A stretch of 64,000 nucleotides of DNA from Candidatus Methylomirabilota bacterium (GTDB lineage Bacteria > Methylomirabilota > Methylomirabilia > Methylomirabilales > Methylomirabilaceae), in assembly GCA_003104975.1 (NCBI GenBank), contig PQAM01000018.1:62001-126000 (forward strand), read 5' to 3'. Shown one piece after another: positions 10,595 to 18,820 of this stretch; the first letter of the stretch is position 1; each line of letters begins with the position of its first letter. The translations under genes and the position numbers were made by a program. The notes under the pieces are model-generated. The model was not told the origin of the DNA. It worked only from the letters and a program-made list of their open reading frames with translations, and searched no databases.

Positions 10595-10807
10595 TTACAG
10601 TCTGGTGACGTTCGCAGCCTGCTTTCCCTTTGGGCCATCGACAACTTCAAACTCAACCGCCTGCCCCTCGGCCAGCGTCCGAAAGCCTGAGCCCTGGATA
10701 GCGGAATAATGGACAAAGACGTCGTCTCCATCCGTTCGCTCGATAAAGCCATACCCCTTGCTGTCATTGAACCACTTGACCTTACCGGTTAACCGCACTT
10801 CCCTCAT
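10595..10807 (-). CDS. Cold-shock domain protein (CspA family)
   Basis: 70 residues; single OB-fold cold-shock domain with RNP1 KGYGFI and RNP2 VFVHYS and the typical ending [11 protein letters not shown]. It binds single-stranded RNA and DNA and melts mRNA structure. The start is uncertain: ATG 10807 abuts AGGAGG with a 1-base gap, whereas GTG 10798 has ideal spacing; a TTG at 10846 also exists. A good promoter (10997-11025) implies a 5' leader of about 180 bases, as in classical cspA genes. It stands alone, convergent to the Tim44-like gene. Confidence 0.93.
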   Translation of the reverse strand: MREVRLTGKVKWFNDSKGYGFIERTDGDDVFVHYSAIQGSGFRTLAEGQAVEFEVVDGPKGKQAANVTRL

Positions 10808-10996
10808 CCCTCCTTTGTCATTCTCATGGCTCTGCGGGGTCGCCAATCGTCATATGCGACAACGCCCCCCATGTCCGAACCGATGATGGTTTCTCCCAAC
10901 GCGCACAACCCACCGGCTGCACCAGCGCACCGCGCGACAGCGGGTCCACCGAACCATCTGCGGCCTGCCATGGGAACCGTACCCGAAAACGCCGAC

Positions 10997-11025
10997 ATGT
11001 AACCATACTCAACGGGGCGTGTCAA
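10997..11025 (-). promoter_or_regulatory. Candidate promoter of the cold-shock gene
   Basis: On the minus strand TTGACA (11025-11020), 17 bases, TTACAT (11002-10997). The -35 is perfect. The predicted start of transcription near 10990 leaves about 180 bases of untranslated leader before the gene. Confidence 0.5.
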
Positions 11026-11086
11026 TACGCCAAATGACGTATGCCGAAACTAAGGCGACGACATCGAGAGGATCAACGCGTGTCGG

Positions 11087-13369
11087 TCACGGTTGCGGCA
11101 TCCTCGCGCTCTTTCGACGAATGGATGCAAAGAGGCTTCGCGCGAACGCCGTAGTCAGGAGCAGCTCTTTGAAGCAGGTCACCGCAAGCCCGGAAAATTG
11201 GATTTGCCAGAATCGGAGCCCGCTCAGGTGTTCTCGTGTTCTCCCCCAAAACCTCCTGAGATCCTGGCGAGAACAGACAATACGATTGCTCAAGGCATCA
11301 TACCGGGCATAGAGCCGATCCAGTCGTGATGGGGGCTGCCCCTGGATTTCGGAGTAGACCTCTTGCCATTCTCGGACCTTTATCCCCTGCCAGGTGTCGC
11401 GATGGAGCGCATACAGGTGCTCAAGCCATTTCTTGGCCGGCCCCTCCCCCCACATCCATGAGCGATGGAGCGCCTGGATCTTGCTCTGGAGATCCCCCCA
11501 CCTCTCGAGGAAGGTATTCAGATCGTGGCGGCTGAGCAACATCTTGGAGGGAAGTTCCTCAAATGGATCGAGCAGGGCCCGAACCTTCGCCGGCAACGCC
11601 GTCTTGGCGTCACTGTAGGCCTTTTGCCACTCGGGAATCCTCAGGGTCTGCCAGATCTCGCCTTGAATCCGTTGCGCCTCATCAAAAAACCGGATTTCCC
11701 GCTCGCTCCGCGGACGGGTCTGGAGCCAGATCTCTTCCATCTCTTTGATGAAGCGGGCCCACGCCACAAACAGGCGACATACCTCTTTCGTGCGTTTCCA
11801 GAGATGGACCGGTATCGGATCGATCGCATATCCCGGTCGCCTTGCCAATCGATCCTTCAGGCGGAAAAAACCCGCCACCATCGGATGCTGCTTCTCAATC
11901 AAGGCAGCGTTCTTGTACCACAGATATACATTGATGAGGTTCCAGTACATCCACGGATTGTGGCGCCACCGCGCCAGGATATTGACCATATTCTCTTTGC
12001 TGTAAAATGCCCGCCAGGCCCCTTGATACGCGGCGGTCCACTCCTCGGCAGTCATGTGGGGGTGTGTGGTCGTGGCGTGGAACGAATCCCGCTTGTTCAG
12101 ATCGGGATCCATCCACTCTCCGCGCGCCCTCATCTCCCGATGATCCTCTGAACCCGGCAGCGGCGTCAGCATAAAGAAGGAGGCCTGATCCGGCTGAATG
12201 ACCTCCGTCAGGTATTGAATATCCCGACCGACCTGCTCCTTGGTATCGAAGGGGAGGCCGATGATATAGGCGGCGTGGACGACGACGCCGGCTTCGTGCC
12301 ACTCGTGAATGGCGTTAACATACTCCTCGACCTTATTCTGCCCCTTCCCCTGCGACTTGAGGTTCTCCGGATTGACGCTCTCCAGGCCGACAAACACCTG
12401 GCTGCAGCCGGCCTCGGCAGCGAGACGCACGAAGTCCTTCGGTTTGCGGGCCAAGTCCACCTGCATCATGAAGGTGATGTTGATCCCTTCGCCGCGCAGC
12501 GTAATGATCGCCTCAAAGGTCTCGCGCCACAGCTTCTTGCGTGCAAAATTGTCGTCCGTCAGGAAGTAGAAATTGATGCCGCGTTCCCGGTAATTTCGCC
12601 GAATGAGTTCGGCGATCGCCTCCGGAGAGCGCTCCCGCATCATCCGACCCTGTACATTGATAATGGTGCAGAAGGAGCAGGAAAACGGACAGCCGCGCGA
12701 GGTCTCCACGGTCCCAAAGTTGGGCCTGGCAAAATGCTTCATCGTTTTGGGGCTCGTGACGGGGAGCGGGGCGTCTGCAATGTCAACCAGGTTCTTGAGA
12801 TCGTCGGCAAAGGAGTAGAGCGGCTTCAATTGCCCGTTCAGGACATCGGTCAGTATCTCGCCCCAGTGTCCTTCAACCTCGCCGGCAACGACCACGATCG
12901 ACTGCCGATACAGTTCCTGAATATCCGGATCCTGGTCGCCGAGCATATTGACGGTGCCGCTGGTATGGAATCCCCCGACAATGACGTCAATCCCGTGCGC
13001 GCGAAACTGCTTGCCGAAATCGAGCGCTCGCGGAAACTGAGGGGTTTGGACCCCGACCAGACAGACCACCAGCTTGGTGTCGGATTGACGGCTCCATCTC
13101 ATGATTTGCCTGACCGGAACCTTTTGCGCCACCTCATCGAAGGTGTCGAGTCGAATGGCAATATCACCCAGGACGCCGCGCCTTTCGACGTCTTCGGTCA
13201 GGCCGCGCAGTACGCTGAGGGTATTGCTGGGCAGGACGCCCTTCCAGAAACGGATGACGTAACCGTCATCATCGTACTGTGAGGGTTTGATAAAGACGAT
13301 TCGAAGGGTCCTGTACTGACGAGCTTGGGGTGGGAGCAGCGCCTGCAGCGATTCCGAATATTCGCGCAT
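11087..13369 (-). CDS. Cobalamin-binding radical SAM protein with a duplicated C-terminal helical module
   Basis: 760 residues. An N-terminal B12-binding-like Rossmann domain (about 20-190, with VIVGGFHTSG) is followed by a radical SAM barrel with C227-x3-C231-x2-C234 (SRGCPFSCSFC) that would bind the 4Fe-4S/SAM cluster. Class members methylate or rearrange unactivated carbons, for example hopanoid or bacteriochlorophyll enzymes, but the substrate here is unknown. After about 540 comes a long extension not typical of the family. It contains two copies of a helical unit (about 576-625 and 663-712) with identical spacing from EWQ to SR-x-DL. The gene stands alone, flanked by a divergent 166-base gap on its 5' side. 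Annotation beyond superfamily is not justified. Confidence 0.85.
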   Translation of the reverse strand: MREYSESLQALLPPQARQYRTLRIVFIKPSQYDDDGYVIRFWKGVLPSNTLSVLRGLTEDVERRGVLGDIAIRLDTFDEVAQKVPVRQIMRWSRQSDTKLVVCLVGVQTPQFPRALDFGKQFRAHGIDVIVGGFHTSGTVNMLGDQDPDIQELYRQSIVVVAGEVEGHWGEILTDVLNGQLKPLYSFADDLKNLVDIADAPLPVTSPKTMKHFARPNFGTVETSRGCPFSCSFCTIINVQGRMMRERSPEAIAELIRRNYRERGINFYFLTDDNFARKKLWRETFEAIITLRGEGINITFMMQVDLARKPKDFVRLAAEAGCSQVFVGLESVNPENLKSQGKGQNKVEEYVNAIHEWHEAGVVVHAAYIIGLPFDTKEQVGRDIQYLTEVIQPDQASFFMLTPLPGSEDHREMRARGEWMDPDLNKRDSFHATTTHPHMTAEEWTAAYQGAWRAFYSKENMVNILARWRHNPWMYWNLINVYLWYKNAALIEKQHPMVAGFFRLKDRLARRPGYAIDPIPVHLWKRTKEVCRLFVAWARFIKEMEEIWLQTRPRSEREIRFFDEAQRIQGEIWQTLRIPEWQKAYSDAKTALPAKVRALLDPFEELPSKMLLSRHDLNTFLERWGDLQSKIQALHRSWMWGEGPAKKWLEHLYALHRDTWQGIKVREWQEVYSEIQGQPPSRLDRLYARYDALSNRIVCSRQDLRRFWGRTREHLSGLRFWQIQFSGLAVTCFKELLLTTAFARSLFASIRRKSARMPQP

Positions 13370-13535
13370 AGATTCCTTCGTGGCTGGCGATGCGCGTGAA
13401 TCAAGCGTTGCTCTCTCCGCGCCTCACGTTCGTCGCCACCATGCTTCCGAGTACGTACAGATCACGCCAACACCGACGCGGCGTGTCAGCCTACCTCAGA
13501 CTGCTCATTCCTGTCAACGAAAAAAGCGAGCGCGA

Positions 13536-14531
13536 TCAGATCGCCAGAACCCCGGCGCCGCTGAACCGGCTGTCTTTCAGGAGGTGAAGCGCGTTGTTGG
13601 CCTCTTCGAGCGGGAAGGTACGAACCTCGGTCCGGATCGGAATCTCGGCTGCAAGGCGCAAGAGATCCACAACATCCCGCCGGGTGCTGTTGGCGATGCT
13701 CCGAATGGTCCGCTCCTGGTACAGCAGGGTGTAGTCAAGTTCCGGGATTCGGCTCATTGTGATGCCGGCCGTGGCGATCGTCCCGCCCTTTCTGAGGACC
13801 CGAAGCGCATCCGGTACCAGCCGCCCGACCGGCGCAAAGATCACCGCAGCATCAAGCCGCCCGGGCGGATGATCCTCGGCCCGGCCCACCCAGTGGGCGC
13901 CCAGTTCGCGGGCCAGCGTACGGTGCGCCTCGCTTCGCGTAAAGACCCACACCTCACACCCCCAATGGACGGCCACCTGGATGGCAATGTGCGCCGAGCC
14001 GCCGAACCCATACAGCCCGAGTCGCCCGCCCGGCTTGATCCCGCTCAATCGAAGGGCGCGGAAGCCGATCACCCCTGCGCAGAGTAAGGGCGCGGCGTGG
14101 ACCGTCGGGATGTCGGGCGGGAGCGGATACGCAAATGCCTCGTGCACGACCATGAACTCCGCATACCCGCCGTTCACATGGTAGCCGGTAAAGCGGGCGG
14201 CGTCGCAGAGGTTTTCCTGATCATTCCGGCAGAAGGCGCACCGGCCACAGGTGGAGTACAGCCAGGGCACCCCCAGCCGATCACCCACCCGGAAGCGCGA
14301 CGCGCCCTCGCCGACCCGATCGACCACGCCGACAACCTGGTGGCCGGGCACGATAGGAAGCGTGGGGAGCGACAGGTCGCCTTCGATGATATGCAGGTCG
14401 GTTCGGCACAGACCGCAGGCCTCAACCTTAAGACGGAGTTCACCCGGACCGGGGACCGGCATCGGCAACTCGACCGGCTGGAGCGGATGTTCTTCGACAG
14501 GCCGCGCATGGGTCAGGTACAGCGCGCGCAT
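13536..14531 (-). CDS. Zinc-dependent alcohol dehydrogenase (MDR family)
   Basis: 331 residues of the medium-chain dehydrogenase/reductase family. The catalytic zinc site is visible as ACGLCRTDLH (Cys and following His) plus GH in IVPGHQVVG. The structural zinc Cys set is C-x2-C-x2-C...C in CGRCAFCRNDQENLC. The NAD(P) Rossmann fold carries GLYGFGGSAHIA. It should oxidise a primary alcohol or reduce an aldehyde; similar proteins are annotated AdhA or YahK-like. It lies 22 bases upstream of recO's stop in the same orientation and could be cotranscribed with it, though a functional link is not obvious. The start ATG 14531 fits family length. Confidence 0.88.
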   Translation of the reverse strand: MRALYLTHARPVEEHPLQPVELPMPVPGPGELRLKVEACGLCRTDLHIIEGDLSLPTLPIVPGHQVVGVVDRVGEGASRFRVGDRLGVPWLYSTCGRCAFCRNDQENLCDAARFTGYHVNGGYAEFMVVHEAFAYPLPPDIPTVHAAPLLCAGVIGFRALRLSGIKPGGRLGLYGFGGSAHIAIQVAVHWGCEVWVFTRSEAHRTLARELGAHWVGRAEDHPPGRLDAAVIFAPVGRLVPDALRVLRKGGTIATAGITMSRIPELDYTLLYQERTIRSIANSTRRDVVDLLRLAAEIPIRTEVRTFPLEEANNALHLLKDSRFSGAGVLAI

Positions 14532-14553
14532 CTACGCCTCCACCACTACCCGG

Positions 14554-15303
14554 TTACTCAACAAGCGACAGGAAGGCGAGAGACCGGAGTCGTTTGCCGA
14601 AAAAGTGGGCGATGCACGCTCTTAAGACCTCTTGGAGATTCGTCGCGTGAGGAGGGGCGAGCGGCAGCGCCAACGATCGCTTCAGGTTGTCGTGCAAACT
14701 CTCTCGAAGAAATCCCAATGATCCTAACCAGATCGAGATGCCGTCCGGCGCCCGGGGCAGGCACCCGGGGCAGACCAGGCCGCCGCGGGTCGGGCTGATG
14801 GCGGGTTCGGCGCCGGTCCCCAGCGCAGACCGGCATACCAGGCAACGATACAACTCCAGCAGGTAGCCGACGATCCTGAGGAGGCGAATCTCGAACGCCC
14901 TGAGCAGGCGCGGGTCGTCATGTAACACAAGGAGCGTCAGGGCATCGCGCAGCAGGAGAAAGATCTCCTCATTCACCTCCCCATCCTCGACTGATGCGCC
15001 CGCCAACTCCACAAGGTAGGCCCCACGGCTCAGCCTCCCCAGATCGGCCTTGAGTGCGGCGAACGAGTCGACGACGGAGAACTCATTGATCTTATGAAGG
15101 GTCCGGTTGGGCGACTCAAAGAAGACAAGCTGGCCGAGCGTGAACAGCTCGAGGGTCCCGCCGTATCGGCTGCGAAGCCGCCTGGCCCCCTTCGCTACCG
15201 CCCGGACCTTGCCCAGCCTTCGCGTGAAGAACGGGATGATGCGATCGGCCTCGCCAAGATTGTATCCACCGATCACAATCGCTTCGGTTGTGTGCAGGGG
15301 CAT
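14554..15303 (-). CDS. recO: DNA repair protein RecO
   Basis: 249 residues, normal for RecO: N-terminal OB fold (TEAIVIGGYNLGEADRIIPF) that binds DNA and SSB, helical C-terminal domain with a four-cysteine zinc site (CLVC ... CPGC at about 150-180). It helps load RecA at gaps with RecR/RecF. ATG 15303 is chosen because residues before it are encoded in a repeat-like intergenic stretch. It is transcribed with era just upstream (67 bases), the common bacterial era-recO neighbourhood. Confidence 0.93.
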   Translation of the reverse strand: MPLHTTEAIVIGGYNLGEADRIIPFFTRRLGKVRAVAKGARRLRSRYGGTLELFTLGQLVFFESPNRTLHKINEFSVVDSFAALKADLGRLSRGAYLVELAGASVEDGEVNEEIFLLLRDALTLLVLHDDPRLLRAFEIRLLRIVGYLLELYRCLVCRSALGTGAEPAISPTRGGLVCPGCLPRAPDGISIWLGSLGFLRESLHDNLKRSLALPLAPPHATNLQEVLRACIAHFFGKRLRSLAFLSLVE

Positions 15304-15365
15304 GTGTCGAGTCCCGGGTGTCGGGCAACGGGTTGGGGGTTTCGACGCTCGCAACTCGAAACCCA
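15304..15365. repeat. Intergenic GAGTCCCGGGTGTCGGG / TTTCGACGCTCGCAACTCG repeat-like spacer
   Basis: The gap between era and recO is a low-complexity mix of GTGTCGGG, GGGTTTCGACG and CGCAACTCGAAACCC units, similar in style to the spacers at 16333-16363 (CGACGCCCGACGCCCGACG) and 27850-27958. No gene or terminator is evident. Confidence 0.4.
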
Positions 15366-15370
15366 CAACG

Positions 15371-16267
15371 TTATTGTTGCAGGTAGCCGAGCCGCCTCAG
15401 CGCCTCGTCGTCTTTCTGCCAATCGCTGCGAACCTTGACCCACAGCTTCAAAAAGACCTGGGTGCCGAGCAGCCTCTCGATCTCCGGTCTGGCCGACTCC
15501 CCGATCCGCTTCAACATCGTTCCCCCATGCCCGATAATGATCGCCTTCTGCGAGTCCTTCTCGACGTAAATGGTGGCCTCGACGTCGGTCAGCGCCCGCC
15601 CCTCCCGCGCCCGGACCTTTTCGACCAATACGGCTACTGCGTACGGAACCTCCTGATAGACGGAGCGGAATATCCGCTCGCGGATCAGTTCGGCAATGAC
15701 AAACCGCTCCGGCTGGTCGGTCACCTGCTCGGGGGGATAGAGCGGGGGTCCCTCCCGAAGATAATGGACCAGCAGCGACTCCAGGAGCGGCACGTTGTCG
15801 CCTGCCGTGGCGGAGATCGGCACAATCTCGGCAAATGGCAGCAGAGATCTGAAGCGGTCGATCGTAGGGAGCAGGCTTTCTTTCCCGACGAGATCGACCT
15901 TATTGATGGCGAGCAGAATCGGCGACCCGACCCGCTTCAGCATCTCGAGAATCAGTTTGTCGCCCTGAGAAAGCGGATCGGGGGCCTCTACGATCCAGAG
16001 GATCAGATCCGCCCCCTCCAGGCTGTTGGTAGCGGTTTTAACCATCAATCGGTGAAAGTAACCGCCGGACTTGTCGATCCCCGGCGTATCCAGGAAGATC
16101 AGTTGCGCGCCGGGCAGATTCTTGATCCCCAGGACCTTGGTTCTGGTCGTCTGCGGCCTGGGAGAGACAATCGACACCCTCTGCCCCAACAGCCGGTTCA
16201 TCAGGGTCGATTTGCCCACATTGGGGCGGCCGATAATGGCGATGAAACCGGACTTGAAACTGGTCAT
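15371..16267 (-). CDS. era: GTPase Era
   Basis: 298 residues. G1 GRPNVGKST, G2 region PQTTRTKV, G3 DTPG, G4 NKVD, G5 SATAGDN, then a C-terminal KH domain with IIIGHGGTMLKRIGESAR that binds the 3' end of 16S rRNA. Era is needed for 30S maturation. ATG 16267 gives the canonical N-terminus (MTSFKSGFIAIIGRPNVGKS); the longer open frame runs through dgkA and is discarded. It follows dgkA by only 7 bases and precedes recO. The order ybeY-dgkA-era-recO matches the common cluster. Confidence 0.96.
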   Translation of the reverse strand: MTSFKSGFIAIIGRPNVGKSTLMNRLLGQRVSIVSPRPQTTRTKVLGIKNLPGAQLIFLDTPGIDKSGGYFHRLMVKTATNSLEGADLILWIVEAPDPLSQGDKLILEMLKRVGSPILLAINKVDLVGKESLLPTIDRFRSLLPFAEIVPISATAGDNVPLLESLLVHYLREGPPLYPPEQVTDQPERFVIAELIRERIFRSVYQEVPYAVAVLVEKVRAREGRALTDVEATIYVEKDSQKAIIIGHGGTMLKRIGESARPEIERLLGTQVFLKLWVKVRSDWQKDDEALRRLGYLQQ

Positions 16268-16274
16268 ACCTGTG

Positions 16275-16808
16275 TCACCGTTGAGAAGCGTTTTTGGAGT
16301 CTTGGGTGAAGGGTGCGGGGTGTAGGGTGTGGCGCGACTCGACGCCCGACGCCCGACGCCGCGTGGGGCGCGGCAAAAGCGCAGTGACAATACTCCCTGC
16401 CAGTCCAATGGCGGTGGCTGCCAGCATGGCCGACCGCGCCGAAAGCGGGCTCGCGACGAGGGCCTGAAACAGCGGGGGCGCAAGGATGACGGTGCCGACG
16501 ACAGCCGCAACCGATGCGGCGACCAGGACCGCGCCGGCGGCAATATCCTTTGCCCGTCCGGCGATCGTGTGCATACCGGGCGATACCAGGTCCACACTCA
16601 ACTCTATCGCCGTATTCAGCAGCTCCGCGATGATCACCAACGCGATGATTATCAGCAGGAGCACGAGGTCGATATACGACAACTGCAGCAGCAGCCCAAA
16701 CAGCGCAATGAAGGCGGCGATCACGAGATGCGTGCGCAGGTGCCGTTGCGTGGCGATCGCATCCTCCAGCCCTTTCAACGCACAGCGAAACGGATGTATT
16801 GAACCCAC
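16275..16808 (-). CDS. dgkA: Diacylglycerol/undecaprenol kinase
   Basis: 177 residues, three membrane spans. Signature AELLNTAIE, then D...H and GRAKDIAAGAVL, the active site of prokaryotic DgkA. In species with the ybeY-dgkA-era arrangement this enzyme usually phosphorylates undecaprenol. The protein is longer than the usual 120-130 residues: an extra hydrophobic segment (about 115-145), and the last 25 or so residues come from a repeat-like stretch (16303-16363), so the tail is probably not functional. It starts 5 bases after the ybeY stop. Confidence 0.9.
   Translation of the reverse strand: MGSIHPFRCALKGLEDAIATQRHLRTHLVIAAFIALFGLLLQLSYIDLVLLLIIIALVIIAELLNTAIELSVDLVSPGMHTIAGRAKDIAAGAVLVAASVAAVVGTVILAPPLFQALVASPLSARSAMLAATAIGLAGSIVTALLPRPTRRRASGVESRHTLHPAPFTQDSKNASQR
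16303..16363. repeat. Family B repeat plus CGACGCCCGACGCC tract inside the dgkA 3' end
   Basis: GTGAAGGGTGCGGGGTGTAG plus GGTGTGG (16307-16332) is a degenerate copy of the CCCTACACCCT repeat, followed by three CGACGCCCGA-like units. The stretch codes for the tail of DgkA, whose reading frame continues through it to a stop at 16275. Confidence 0.6.
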
Positions 16809-16813
16809 AATGC

Positions 16814-17257
16814 CTACCTGCCCTCAGCCTCAATGAATGGGAGGCCGTATCGCCGTTCAAGGCGCTTCATGCGCCTCGCCTCCGACGGCGTCTGATGATC
16901 ATAACCAAGAAGATGGAGGATCCCGTGGATCAGCAGCGCAACCAGCTCGTCTCGAAGGGAGCGACCCGAGGCCCTGGCCTGTCGCTCGGCCGTCTCGGTC
17001 GAGATCACGACATCCCCAAGCAGATCCGGCGACAACGATGCAAACGATCCCTCGCGCATGGGGAACGAGAGGACGTCCGTCGGGCCGGTCTTCCCTCGAT
17101 AGTACCGATTCAGGCGGGCCATGGTTCGGTCGCCTACCAGCACCAGCCCGCACTCGGCCTCGTCACACCCTGCCTGGACGAGAGTGCGCTGTCCGACCCT
17201 TTTTAGAAAGCTCGTGTCGAGCCTGATCTTCCTTTGTCGGTTTGTGACCTGTATCAA
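16814..17257 (-). CDS. ybeY: Endoribonuclease YbeY
   Basis: 147 residues. The zinc motif H-x3-H-x5-H is present as HGILHLLGYDH, and the conserved TDVLSFPM precedes it. YbeY processes the 16S rRNA 3' end and acts in ribosome quality control. No ATG precedes the conserved N-terminus (IQVTNRQRKIRLDTSFLKR), so TTG 17257 is taken as start. This makes the gene overlap the 3' end of the HD phosphohydrolase gene by 95 bases. Upstream neighbours HD phosphohydrolase and phoH complete the standard phoH-pgpH-ybeY-dgkA-era cluster. Confidence 0.92.
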   Translation of the reverse strand: MIQVTNRQRKIRLDTSFLKRVGQRTLVQAGCDEAECGLVLVGDRTMARLNRYYRGKTGPTDVLSFPMREGSFASLSPDLLGDVVISTETAERQARASGRSLRDELVALLIHGILHLLGYDHQTPSEARRMKRLERRYGLPFIEAEGR

Positions 17258-18809
17258 CGTTGGCGCCCCGCCTGCCCGCGGACTCCTCAAAGTCAAACCC
17301 CGGATACTCCACCCGTCGATGGTAGATCCCGCACAGGATCCGGACAAAGCTCTCCTCAATCAGACGAAGCTCGCTGAAGGTCAGCTCGCATTCACGGAGC
17401 TGCCCATCGACAACAATGGCATTGACGATCTTCGCGACCAGCGCCTGAAACCGGCCGGGTGTCGGTTCGGTCAGGGTTCGCGATGCCGCCTCTACGGCGT
17501 CGGCCAGCATCAGGATGGCCGCCTCCTTGGTCTGGGGTTTGGGTCCCGGATATCGAAATCGCTCCTCATGAACCTCGCCCTGGTCGCTGTCCTCCAGATC
17601 CTTGGCCCTCTGGTAAAAGAAGAACGTCAGCCTGGTGCCGTGGTGCTGCGGGATCATCTCCAGCACTGCCGGCGGCAGGCCGTAGGTCCGGCCCAACTCT
17701 ATGCCCGCCTTGACGTGCGAGACGATGATCAGGTTGCTGAGATTCGGCCCAAGCTTGTCATGCCGACTCTTCACATTCGGCTGATTTTCAACAAAGTATG
17801 ACGGTTTGGTAATCTTGCCGATGTCATGATAGTACGCGCCTACCCGGCACAGCATCGCATTCGCGCCGATCGCCTCTGCGGCCGCCTCGGTCAGCGTCCC
17901 CACCATCACGCTATGATGATACGTACCCGGCGCCTTCAGGATCATCTCTTTCAGGAGCGGATGGTTCAGGTTGCACAGTTCCACCAATCGAAAATCGGTG
18001 GCGACCTCGAACAGATATTCAAAGAGGGGGAGCAGGCCCAGCGAGAGCATCGCGACCAGCAGGCCGCCGATCAGGCCGCACAGCAGGTGAAAGCCGAGCC
18101 GCTCCGTCGACCCGGACAGTAGCGACCATGCCAGAACCGAGTACAGGTTGGCCAACCCGACCGCCACCCCCGCCTTCAGGAAGATGGTTCGATCCTTTCG
18201 ACCGACGAGGGCAAAGATCGCTACCAGGTTGCTGACAAGGCTGTACAGAAAGAAGCGAAACCCGTCGGCCGTGAGCAGCGAGGCAAGAATGTTGATGGCG
18301 AGGGCGCCCGCAAAGGCCAGGCGACTGTTGAAGAGAATCGCCAGAAGCAGACCCCCAATGGCGACAGGAATCGTGTATTCGAGGGCGCTCGCCGGCACAG
18401 TGGGGAGCGTCTGATGAACGGAGGGAAGAAAGAGGACAAATAAGCGGGTGACGGCGACCGTCAAGAGGATGACTGAGGTCAGCAGGAGCAGAGATTTCGG
18501 TTGTCGCAGCGGCTTAGGTTGGAGCGTCCAGATGTACAGGTAGAGGCTGCCTAACAGGAAGCCGACCAGCAGGCAGATCCCGAGGAGCGTGAGGATCCCC
18601 GGCGGAAGCACCGGCGAAGACGCAACGACCAACACGATCGCGACGACCGCCAGACCGCAGAGCGCATAGAGTGCGCCCGGATGGGCCTCAAGACGTCCCG
18701 TCGCCCAATGAAACCACGCGGACACCACGCGCGGCACGCTCAACAGTCGGCCCGCAGCCGGCGACGGCGCGCTGATCACGGTACTGCTGCCGTTCCTATA
18801 GGGCGCCAT
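17163..18809 (-). CDS. HDIG-domain membrane phosphohydrolase, PgpH-like, without the usual extracellular domain
   Basis: 548 residues. About eight hydrophobic segments between 47 and 285, then a cytosolic HD domain (about 310-500) with HHSVMVG, YYHDIGK (catalytic HD), SHVKAG and HHGT metal ligands. Family knowledge: 7TMR-HD proteins such as Listeria PgpH degrade c-di-AMP. Typical members (700-800 residues) carry a 200-300-residue extracellular 7TMR-HDED domain after TM1. Here TM1 (about 47-64) is followed by TM2 within a few residues, so that sensor is missing. The C-terminus overlaps ybeY by 95 bases and the last 40 residues are charged and probably disordered. The c-di-AMP role is inference. 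Confidence 0.85.
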   Translation of the reverse strand: MAPYRNGSSTVISAPSPAAGRLLSVPRVVSAWFHWATGRLEAHPGALYALCGLAVVAIVLVVASSPVLPPGILTLLGICLLVGFLLGSLYLYIWTLQPKPLRQPKSLLLLTSVILLTVAVTRLFVLFLPSVHQTLPTVPASALEYTIPVAIGGLLLAILFNSRLAFAGALAINILASLLTADGFRFFLYSLVSNLVAIFALVGRKDRTIFLKAGVAVGLANLYSVLAWSLLSGSTERLGFHLLCGLIGGLLVAMLSLGLLPLFEYLFEVATDFRLVELCNLNHPLLKEMILKAPGTYHHSVMVGTLTEAAAEAIGANAMLCRVGAYYHDIGKITKPSYFVENQPNVKSRHDKLGPNLSNLIIVSHVKAGIELGRTYGLPPAVLEMIPQHHGTRLTFFFYQRAKDLEDSDQGEVHEERFRYPGPKPQTKEAAILMLADAVEAASRTLTEPTPGRFQALVAKIVNAIVVDGQLRECELTFSELRLIEESFVRILCGIYHRRVEYPGFDFEESAGRRGANVDTGHKPTKEDQARHELSKKGRTAHSRPGRV

Positions 18810-18820
18810 CGGGCGCCTTC

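Noticed and set aside
12215-13282. 355-residue + strand open frame opposite the radical SAM gene
   Set aside because: Shadow; the CxxxCxxC cluster motif is on the minus strand.
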